From JBDLRH01 sp039800165 (lineage in GTDB: Bacteria; Pseudomonadota; Gammaproteobacteria; Burkholderiales; Burkholderiaceae_C): a stretch of 59,929 bases of DNA. Shown piece by piece: positions 53,957-59,929 of the stretch. Numbering within the stretch: position 1 is the first letter of the stretch; each line of letters starts with the position of its first letter. Position numbers and translations under genes: made by a program. Below the pieces are notes generated by a model, which was given only the letters and a program-made list of their open reading frames with translations, was not told the DNA's origin and did no database searches. The stretch covers positions 1 through 59,929 of the forward strand of contig JBDLRH010000157.1 of assembly GCA_039800165.1 (NCBI GenBank). The letters run 5' to 3'.

Positions 53957-54688
53957 ATGCGACTGAAGGGCAAGACCGCTCTCGTCACCGCCGCCGGCCA
54001 GGGCATCGGCCGCGCCAGCGCCCTGGCGCTGGCTGCCGAGGGCGCGCAGGTGCTCGCCACCGACGTGAACGCCAAGCTGCTGGAAAGCTACGCCGGCGTG
54101 GCCAACGTGCGCACGCAGGCACTGGATGTGCTGGACCGCAAGGCCATCGACGCCTGCGTGGCCGGCCTGCCGCGCATCGACGTGCTGTTCAACTGCGCGG
54201 GCTTCGTGCACAACGGCACCATCGAGCAGGCAACCGACGCCGAATGGGACTTCGCCTTCAACCTGAACTGCCGCTCGCAGTTCTGGATGATGCAGGCGGC
54301 GTTGCCGAAGATGGTGCAAGGCGGGGGCGGCAGCATCATCAACATGGCCAGCGTGTGCAGCATCAAGGGCCTGCCCAACCGCTTCATCTACAGCGCCAGC
54401 AAGGCGGCGGTGATCGGCATCACCAAGAGCGTGGCGATGGACTATGTGGGCAAGGGCGTGCGCTGCAACGCCATCTGCCCCGGCACGGTGGACACGCCCT
54501 CGCTGGCCGACCGCATCAACGCATATGACGACCCGGTGCAGGCGCGCAAGAACTTCATCGCGCGCCAGCCGATGGGCCGCCTGGCGCAGGCGCACGAGAT
54601 CGCGCCGCTGGTGGTGTTCCTGGCCAGCGACGAGTCGACCTTCGTCACCGGCCAGTCGTACAACATCGACGGCGGCATGACGATCTGA
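53957..54688 (+). CDS. SDR oxidoreductase, DHRS6 / 2-keto-3-deoxy-L-fuconate dehydrogenase-like
   Basis: 243 residues. Classical SDR: TAAGQGIGRA (11-20), NCAGF near 80, catalytic Ser in NMASVCS, and YSASK near 145. The pattern VLFNCAGFVHNGTIEQ, YSASKAAVIGITKSVAMD and CPGTVDTPSLADRI closely resembles human DHRS6 and the bacterial 2-keto-3-deoxy-L-fuconate 4-dehydrogenase group. The product would be a 2,4-diketo-3-deoxy acid, the substrate of the FAH enzyme two genes on. AGGAG precedes the start. Confidence 0.85.
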   Translation: MRLKGKTALVTAAGQGIGRASALALAAEGAQVLATDVNAKLLESYAGVANVRTQALDVLDRKAIDACVAGLPRIDVLFNCAGFVHNGTIEQATDAEWDFAFNLNCRSQFWMMQAALPKMVQGGGGSIINMASVCSIKGLPNRFIYSASKAAVIGITKSVAMDYVGKGVRCNAICPGTVDTPSLADRINAYDDPVQARKNFIARQPMGRLAQAHEIAPLVVFLASDESTFVTGQSYNIDGGMTI

Positions 54689-54707
54689 CGCGGGCGCGGC
54701 ACCCACC

Positions 54708-55454
54708 ATGAACCAACTCGACTTCAAGGGCCGGCACGCGATCGTGACCGGTGGTGCCACCGGCCTGGGGCTGGCGATCGCGCAGCGGCTGGTGGCCTCG
54801 GGCGGCAGCGTCACGCTGTGGGACCGCGACCTGCCGGCTGCGCAGCGCGCCGCCCAGGCCATCGGCGCCGCAGCAGATGCGGTGCAGGTGGATGTGGCCG
54901 ACCACGCGTCGGTGCAGGCGGCCGTGGCCGCCACCCGCAAGGCCCGTGCGCAGGTGCATGCGCTCATCAACAGCGCCGGCATCACCGGGCCCAACACCAA
55001 GGTGTGGGACTACCCGGTGGACGGCTGGCGGCAGGTGATGGATGTCAACCTCAACGGCCTGTTCTACTGCTGCCGCGAGGTGGTGCCGTGGATGCGCGAG
55101 CACAACCACGGGCGCATCGTCAACATCGCCTCGGTGGCGGGCAAGGACGGCAACCCGAATGCCAGCGCCTACAGCGCCAGCAAGGCGGCGGTGATCGGGC
55201 TGACCAAATCCCTGGGCAAGGAACTGGCCGACAGCGGCATCCGGGTGAACTGCGTCACGCCGGCGGCGGTGAAGACGGCCATCTTCGACCAGATGACGCC
55301 CGAGCACATCCAGTTCATGCTGTCGAAGATTCCGATGGGCCGCTTCGGCACGCCTGAGGAGATCGCCGCAATGGTGACCTGGCTGTGCACCGACGAATGT
55401 TCCTTTTCCACCGGCGCGGTGTTCGACCTGTCGGGCGGACGCTCGACCTACTGA
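54708..55454 (+). CDS. SDR oxidoreductase, FabG-like
   Basis: 248 residues. TGGATGLGLAIA (about 14-25), NSAGITG near 87, the catalytic Ser in NIASVAG and YSASK near 153. The C-terminal FSTGAVFDLSGGRSTY is typical of sugar or sugar-acid dehydrogenases of this fold. Nineteen bases separate it from the previous gene. It may be the aldose 1-dehydrogenase that starts the pathway, or a second ketoacid dehydrogenase; sequence alone does not decide. Confidence 0.85.
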   Translation: MNQLDFKGRHAIVTGGATGLGLAIAQRLVASGGSVTLWDRDLPAAQRAAQAIGAAADAVQVDVADHASVQAAVAATRKARAQVHALINSAGITGPNTKVWDYPVDGWRQVMDVNLNGLFYCCREVVPWMREHNHGRIVNIASVAGKDGNPNASAYSASKAAVIGLTKSLGKELADSGIRVNCVTPAAVKTAIFDQMTPEHIQFMLSKIPMGRFGTPEEIAAMVTWLCTDECSFSTGAVFDLSGGRSTY

Positions 55455-55474
55455 CTTCATCACAAGGAGAACCC

Positions 55475-56329
55475 ATGAAACTCGTTCGCTATGGCAACCC
55501 CGGCAAGGAAAAGCCCGGCCTCATCGATGCGCAAGGGCAGCTGCGCGACCTGAGCAAGGTCGTCCAGGACATCACGCCCGAGGTGCTGGGCGATGCCGCA
55601 CTCAAGAAGCTGGCCAGGCTCGATGCATCCAAGCTGCCGGCGGTGAAGGGCAAGCCGCGCATGGGCTGCCCGGTGTCGGGCATCCGCAAGTTCGTGGCGA
55701 TCGGCCTGAACTACTCTGACCACGCGGCCGAGGCCGGCATGCCGATCCCCAAAGAGCCGATCGTCTTCATGAAGGCGACCACCTCCATCCAGGGCCCGGA
55801 CGATGACGTGATGCTGCCCAAGGGCTCGAAGAAGAGCGACTGGGAGGTGGAGCTGGGCATCGTCATCGGCACCACCGCGCGCTACGTGAGCCAGAAGGAC
55901 GCGCTGAACCATGTGGCCGGCTACTGCGTGGTGAACGACGTGTCCGAGCGCGAGTATCAGTTGGAGCGCGGCCCGCAGTGGGACAAGGGCAAGGGCTGCG
56001 ACACCTTCGGCCCGATCGGCCCGTGGCTGGTGACGCGCGACGAGGTGCCCAACCCGCAGAAGCTCGACATGTGGCTTGACCTGAACGGCAAGCGCGTACA
56101 AAGCGGCAGCACCAAGACGATGATCTTCGGCGCGGCCAAGCTGGTGAGCTATGTGAGCCAGTTCATGACGCTCGAGCCCGGCGACGTGATCACCACCGGC
56201 ACCCCGCCCGGCGTGGGCATGGGCATGAAGCCGCCGGTGTTCCTCAAGCGCGGCGATGTGATGACGCTGGGCATCCAGGGCCTGGGCGAGCAGCGCCAGA
56301 AGGTGGTGGCCTTCAGCCTCAAGCGCTGA
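55475..56329 (+). CDS. Fumarylacetoacetate-hydrolase-family 2,4-diketo-3-deoxyaldonate hydrolase
   Basis: 284 residues from the ATG at 55475 (AAGGAG 6 bases upstream). Small N-terminal domain, then the FAH core: IGLNYSDHAAEAGMPIP near 80, metal ligands in DWEVELGIVIG near 125, RGPQWDKGKGCDTFGPIGPW near 165-183 and TGTPPGVGMGMKPP near 240. The close relatives cleave 2,4-diketo-3-deoxy-L-fuconate or -rhamnonate to pyruvate and L-lactate. It ends the plus-strand catabolic operon. Confidence 0.88.
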   Translation: MKLVRYGNPGKEKPGLIDAQGQLRDLSKVVQDITPEVLGDAALKKLARLDASKLPAVKGKPRMGCPVSGIRKFVAIGLNYSDHAAEAGMPIPKEPIVFMKATTSIQGPDDDVMLPKGSKKSDWEVELGIVIGTTARYVSQKDALNHVAGYCVVNDVSEREYQLERGPQWDKGKGCDTFGPIGPWLVTRDEVPNPQKLDMWLDLNGKRVQSGSTKTMIFGAAKLVSYVSQFMTLEPGDVITTGTPPGVGMGMKPPVFLKRGDVMTLGIQGLGEQRQKVVAFSLKR

Positions 56330-56377
56330 ACGCCCCCCGCAACTGACCCCGCTCACCCGCGGGGCCGCGGCATGGTG

Positions 56378-56403
56378 CAAAATAGAACGGTCGTTCTATT
56401 TTG
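56378..56403. promoter_or_regulatory. Perfect palindromic operator before the TetR gene
   Basis: AAAATAGAAC, four central bases GGTC, then GTTCTATTTT form a perfect 10+4+10 palindrome at 56379-56402, with one more complementary pair outside it. The core AGAAC-n4-GTTCT is typical of TetR-family operators of fatty-acid genes. It abuts the start of the regulator gene, so it should mediate autoregulation and control of the genes that follow. Confidence 0.9.
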
Positions 56404-56411
56404 TGCCTGCC

Positions 56412-57191
56412 ATGCCATCCCACCGCATTCCCTCTGCGCCTGCCGGCGCGCCCGGCAGCGGCGCCGACCCGGCTGCTGACCAAGCGGCCGATGCGCCCGA
56501 GCGCGGCGCGCGGGCCCTGCACAAGGGCCAGCAGACCAAGGCCGCCATCGTCGATGCCGCCCTCGGCCTGGCTGCGCAGATCGGGCTGGAAGGCCTGTCG
56601 ATCGGCGCGCTGGCCGAGGTGATGCGCATGAGCAAGTCGGGCGTGTTTGCCCACTTCGGCTCGCGCGAGGAACTGCAGATCTCGGTCATCCGCGAATACC
56701 ACGCGCGCTTCGAGCACGAGGTCTTTTTTCCTGCGATGGAGCAGGAGCGCGGCCTGCCGCGCCTGCGCGCGCTGTTCGAGAACTGGATGCGCCGCACCTC
56801 GGTGGAAATCGACTCGGGCTGCATCTACATCGGTGGCGCGGTCGAATTCGACGACCGGCCGGGCCCGGTGCGCGATGCGCTGGTCAGCATGGTGCAGGCC
56901 TGGATGGACGCGATGAAGCGCGCGCTGAGGCAGTGCCAGGCTGAGGGCCATCTGCGCGCAGACGCCGACGTGGCCCAGGTGCTGTTCGAAATCCACGGCC
57001 TGATCCTCGCGCTGCACTACGAGGCGCGCTTCTTGCGCCAAAGCGCCTCGATCGATCGCGCCCGCGCCGGCTTTGACAGCGTGGTGCAGCGCTACGCCAC
57101 CCCGGCAGGCCAGGCGGCGGCCGCGCCATCTGCCAATCCACCCTCAAGACGGCGCGCCACACGCCGATCTGCCGATCACCCAAAGGAGTAA
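56412..57191 (+). CDS. TetR-family regulator of the acyl-CoA oxidation genes
   Basis: 259 residues from the ATG at 56412; a GTG at 56403 would overlap the operator edge. A disordered, Ala/Pro-rich tail of about 35 residues precedes the helix-turn-helix (KAAIVDAALGLAAQIGLEG, then GALAEVMRMSKSGVFAHFGSREELQ, about 45-90). The ligand domain has the TetR_C feature RLRALFENWM. The C-terminus ends in a basic, Arg/Pro-rich tail. It lies 4 bp upstream of the acyl-CoA dehydrogenase start, suggesting that it senses an acyl-CoA. Confidence 0.87.
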   Translation: MPSHRIPSAPAGAPGSGADPAADQAADAPERGARALHKGQQTKAAIVDAALGLAAQIGLEGLSIGALAEVMRMSKSGVFAHFGSREELQISVIREYHARFEHEVFFPAMEQERGLPRLRALFENWMRRTSVEIDSGCIYIGGAVEFDDRPGPVRDALVSMVQAWMDAMKRALRQCQAEGHLRADADVAQVLFEIHGLILALHYEARFLRQSASIDRARAGFDSVVQRYATPAGQAAAAPSANPPSRRRATRRSADHPKE

Positions 57192-57195
57192 GCAC

Positions 57196-58992
57196 ATGCC
57201 CACCTACACCCCGCCCCTGCGCGACATGCAGTTCGTCATGCACGAGCTGCTGCAGGTCACCGATGAATACAAGGCGATGCCCGCGCACGCCGAGGTCGAC
57301 GCCGACACCATCAATGCGGTGCTCGAAGAAGGCGGCAAGTTCGCCGCCGAGGTGATCTTCCCGCTCAACATCAGCGGCGACGAAGAGGGCTGCACCCTGG
57401 ACAAGACCACCCACGAAGTCACCACGCCCAAGGGCTTCAAGGAGGCCTTCCAGACCTATGTGGCAGGTGGCTGGCCGGCGCTGTCGGCCGACCCCGACTA
57501 CGGCGGGCAGGGCCTGCCGATCGTGGTGAACCAGTGCTTCTACGAGATGCTCAACAGCGCCAACCAGGCGTGGACGATGTACCCGGGCCTCACGCACGGC
57601 GCATATGAATGCCTGCATGCGCACGGCACGCCCGAGCAGAAGGCGATGTTCCTGCCCAAGCTCACCAGCGGTGAATGGACCGGCACCATGTGCCTGACCG
57701 AGCCGCACTGCGGCACCGACCTGGGCCTGTTGCGCACCAAGGCCGAGCCGCAGGCGGACGGCAGTTACCGCATCACCGGCCAGAAGATCTTCATCAGCGC
57801 AGGCGAGCACGATTTCGTGTCGAACATTGTGCACCTGGTGCTGGCCCGCCTGCCCGATGCGCCCCCCGGCAGCAAGGGCATCAGCCTGTTCGTGGTGCCC
57901 AAGTTCATGGTGAACGCCGACGGCTCGCTGGGTGCGCGCAACGGCATCTACTGCGGCGGCCTGGAGCACAAGATGGGCATCCACGGCAACGCCACCTGCC
58001 AGATGGTGCTGGACGGCGCGGTGGGCACGATGGTGGGCGAGCCGCACAGGGGGCTGGCGGCCATGTTCGTGATGATGAACGCCGCGCGCATCGGCGTGGG
58101 CATGCAGTCGCTGGGCCTGACCGAGGTGGCCTACCAGAACGCGCTGGCCTACGCGAAAGACCGCATCCAGATGCGCAGCCTGTCGGGTACCAAGGCCAAG
58201 GACAAGCCGGCCGATCCGATCATCGTGCACCCGGATGTGCGCAAGATGCTGCTGACCGCCAAGGCCTACGCCGAGGGCGGCCGCGCGCTCAGCCTGTACT
58301 GCGCGCTGCTGATCGACCGCGAGCTGAACCACCCCGACGAGAAGGTGCGCAAGAACAGCGCCGAGCTGGTGGCGCTGCTCACGCCCATCGTCAAGGCCTT
58401 CATCACCGACAACGGCTGGATCGCCACCAGCCACTGCCTGCAGGTGTTCGGCGGCCACGGCTTCATCAAGGAATGGGGCATGGAGCAGTACGTGCGCGAC
58501 GCGCGCATCAACATGATCTACGAGGGCACCAACACCATCCAGAGCCTGGACCTGCTGGGCCGCAAGGTGCTGGGCAACCAGGGCGCCACGCTCAAGAAGT
58601 TCGGCAAGATGGTCGGTGCGCTGATCGAGGAAGAGGGCGTCAACGAGAAGATGGCCGAGTTCATCAACCCGCTGGCAGGCCTGGCCGACCAGATCACCAA
58701 GTTCACCACCGAGATCGGCTTCAAGGGCATGCAGAACGCCGACGAGGTGGGCGCCGCCGCGGTGGACTACCTGCGTGTGGCGGGGCACCTGGTGTTTGGC
58801 TACTTCTGGGCGCGCATGGCGCAGGTGGCGCTGCGCCAGATCGCGGCCGGCAGTACCGACCCGTTCTACACCGCCAAGCTGCAGACCGCGCGCTTTTACT
58901 TCGCCAAGCTGTTCCCCGAGACCGCCACCCTGATGCGCACCGCGCGCAGCGGCAGCAAGGTCCTGATGGACACCGACGCCGCGCTGGCCTGA
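57196..58992 (+). CDS. Acyl-CoA dehydrogenase, DmdC/FadE-like
   Basis: 598 residues from the ATG at 57196 (AAGGAG 7 bases upstream). Domain order is N-terminal helical (MPTYTPPLRDMQFVMHELL), middle FAD domain with TMCLTEPHCGTDLGLLRTKA near 158 and FISAGEHD near 197, C-terminal helical with catalytic-type Glu in MIYEGTNTIQSLDLLGRK (about 438-455), and an extra C-terminal domain of about 120 residues. Relatives oxidise medium/long-chain acyl-CoA or 3-methylmercaptopropionyl-CoA. Transcribed with the next 3-hydroxyacyl-CoA dehydrogenase. Confidence 0.9.
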   Translation: MPTYTPPLRDMQFVMHELLQVTDEYKAMPAHAEVDADTINAVLEEGGKFAAEVIFPLNISGDEEGCTLDKTTHEVTTPKGFKEAFQTYVAGGWPALSADPDYGGQGLPIVVNQCFYEMLNSANQAWTMYPGLTHGAYECLHAHGTPEQKAMFLPKLTSGEWTGTMCLTEPHCGTDLGLLRTKAEPQADGSYRITGQKIFISAGEHDFVSNIVHLVLARLPDAPPGSKGISLFVVPKFMVNADGSLGARNGIYCGGLEHKMGIHGNATCQMVLDGAVGTMVGEPHRGLAAMFVMMNAARIGVGMQSLGLTEVAYQNALAYAKDRIQMRSLSGTKAKDKPADPIIVHPDVRKMLLTAKAYAEGGRALSLYCALLIDRELNHPDEKVRKNSAELVALLTPIVKAFITDNGWIATSHCLQVFGGHGFIKEWGMEQYVRDARINMIYEGTNTIQSLDLLGRKVLGNQGATLKKFGKMVGALIEEEGVNEKMAEFINPLAGLADQITKFTTEIGFKGMQNADEVGAAAVDYLRVAGHLVFGYFWARMAQVALRQIAAGSTDPFYTAKLQTARFYFAKLFPETATLMRTARSGSKVLMDTDAALA

Positions 58993-59016
58993 GCCGCAGC
59001 ACGCCAAGGAGACACC

Positions 59017-59929
59017 ATGTCCCGATTCCAAGTGCGCCGCGTGGCGGTGCTCGGCGCCGGCGTGATGGGCGCGCAGATCGCTGCGCACCTGGTCAACGTC
59101 AAGGTGCCGGTCACGCTGTTTGATCTCCCCTCGAAAGAAGGAAGCAAGAACGGCATCGTCACCAAGGCCATCGACGGCCTGAAGAAGCTCAAGCCTTCCC
59201 CGCTGGGCGTGGCCGCCGACGCCACGCTGATCGCTGCGGCCAACTACGAGGAGCATCTGGAGCAGCTGCGCGAGTGCGACCTGATCATCGAGGCGATTGC
59301 CGAGCGCATGGACTGGAAGCACGATCTGTACCGAAAGATCGCGCCCTTCGTTGCACAGCACGCCATCCTCGCGTCCAACACCTCGGGCCTGAGCATCACG
59401 AAGCTGGGCGAGGCGCTGCCAGATGCGTTGAAGCCGCGCTTTTGCGGCATCCACTTCTTCAACCCGCCGCGCTACATGACGCTGGTGGAGCTGATCGCCA
59501 CGCCGCACACCCGTGCCGACATCCTGGATGCGCTGGAGACCTTCGTCACCACCGGCCTGGGCAAGGGCGTGATCCGCGCCAAGGACACGCCCAACTTCAT
59601 CGCCAACCGCATCGGCATTGCGGGGCTGCTGGGCACCTTCAAGGAGGTGGAGAACTATGGCCTGAGCTTCGATGTGGTCGATGACCTGACCGGCAAGAAG
59701 CTGGGACGCGCGGGCAGCGGCACCTTCCGCACCGCCGACATCGTTGGCCTGGACACGCTGGCCCATGTGATGAAGACGCTGCAGGACAACCTGAACGAAG
59801 CCACCGATCCGTTCTACGGCAGCTTTGCCACGCCGCCGGTGCTCAAGGCACTGCTGGAGCAGGGCTTTCTGGGCCAGAAGACCAAGGCCGGCTTCTACAA
59901 GAAGGCCGGGCGCGACGTGATGCGCTTCG
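59017..59929 (+). CDS. 3-hydroxyacyl-CoA dehydrogenase, FadB/FadJ-like (partial)
   Basis: Begins at the ATG at 59017 (AAGGAG 6 bases upstream) and runs off the window, so 304 residues are visible. The Rossmann motif VLGAGVMGAQIAAHL (9-23), ECDLIIEAIAERMDWK near 87-102, SNTSGLSITKLGEALP near 125 and the catalytic His in FCGIHFFNPPRYM (about 148) define the NAD-binding domain. TPNFIANRIG near 190 starts the C-terminal dehydrogenase domain. An enoyl-CoA hydratase domain probably lies beyond the edge. Confidence 0.92.
   Translation, partial: MSRFQVRRVAVLGAGVMGAQIAAHLVNVKVPVTLFDLPSKEGSKNGIVTKAIDGLKKLKPSPLGVAADATLIAAANYEEHLEQLRECDLIIEAIAERMDWKHDLYRKIAPFVAQHAILASNTSGLSITKLGEALPDALKPRFCGIHFFNPPRYMTLVELIATPHTRADILDALETFVTTGLGKGVIRAKDTPNFIANRIGIAGLLGTFKEVENYGLSFDVVDDLTGKKLGRAGSGTFRTADIVGLDTLAHVMKTLQDNLNEATDPFYGSFATPPVLKALLEQGFLGQKTKAGFYKKAGRDVMRF

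Noticed and set aside
56884..59766. A 960-codon open frame on the minus strand
   Set aside because: It lies antisense to the TetR, acyl-CoA dehydrogenase and 3-hydroxyacyl-CoA dehydrogenase genes, whose families are certain. Its His/Arg/Val-rich composition is the usual antisense image of high-GC codon bias.

Overview
The window looks like a chromosomal segment of a high-GC betaproteobacterium of the order Burkholderiales, most likely Comamonadaceae or a close relative. Supporting this are an argB-slmA pair, TRAP sugar-acid transport genes, a DmdC/FadE-like acyl-CoA dehydrogenase and strong GC bias at codon third positions in the right half. The left half (surface polysaccharide, giant surface proteins) and one gene near 45-47 kb are visibly less GC-rich. 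This assignment is inference from gene content, not a phylogeny.

Layout. (1) 0.2-17.8 kb is an O-polysaccharide locus of the ABC-transporter type. It holds GDP-D-rhamnose synthesis (manC, gmd, rmd), Wzm/Wzt export, a Wzt-adjacent methyltransferase that could cap the chain, two GT4 glycosyltransferases and a 1347-residue protein with three glycosyltransferase-like modules. It ends with a side-chain decoration set: a GtrB/ArnC-like GT2, an SMR-type membrane protein, a polytopic DUF6311-like protein and an OafA-like acyltransferase. The gene set parallels the A-band D-rhamnan locus of Pseudomonas. (2) 18-24.7 kb is a single 2228-residue, acidic, nearly cysteine-free protein with an N-terminal DUF4214 domain, its own promoter, a strong Shine-Dalgarno and a strong terminator. 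I read it as a candidate S-layer-type surface protein. A small DUF6447-like gene follows. (3) 25.2-39.0 kb is a nine-gene run on the minus strand with overlaps or very short gaps: cyclophilin lipoprotein, cytochrome c lipoprotein, TlpA-like thioredoxin, DUF4266 lipoprotein, DUF3570 barrel, ApbE flavin transferase, DUF1800 lipoprotein, DUF1501 Tat protein, and a 2061-residue RTX/serralysin protein with ten Ig-like repeats and a C-terminal DUF4214.

(4) 39-44.9 kb contains an uncharacterised small protein, a divergent ferric-iron ABC transporter pair with a Fur-box-like site between the genes, argB, slmA and a PdeM-like phosphoesterase. (5) 45-47.3 kb is an island of foreign aspect: a cyanophycin-synthetase-like ATP-grasp protein without a Mur-ligase domain, followed by two truncated insertion-sequence ends. 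(6) 47.3-56.3 kb is a sugar-acid catabolic locus: gntR-dctPQM-uxaA-ldh on one strand and SDR-SDR-FAH hydrolase on the other, with an operator-like palindrome between them. The enzyme set suggests oxidative cleavage of a 3-deoxy-2-ketoaldonate such as that from L-fucose or L-rhamnose. (7) 56.4 kb to the end is a TetR-controlled fatty-acid (acyl-CoA) oxidation locus, with a perfect palindrome before the regulator and a 3-hydroxyacyl-CoA dehydrogenase gene cut by the window edge.

The most interesting idea is that regions 1-3 form one cell-surface programme. A D-rhamnan O-polysaccharide locus sits directly upstream of a giant DUF4214 surface protein, as an S-layer and its polysaccharide anchor might. 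Next to it is a secreted protease-like DUF4214 protein co-directional with an extracytoplasmic redox/flavinylation cassette. No type I secretion genes, rRNA, tRNA or CRISPR array were recognised in the window.
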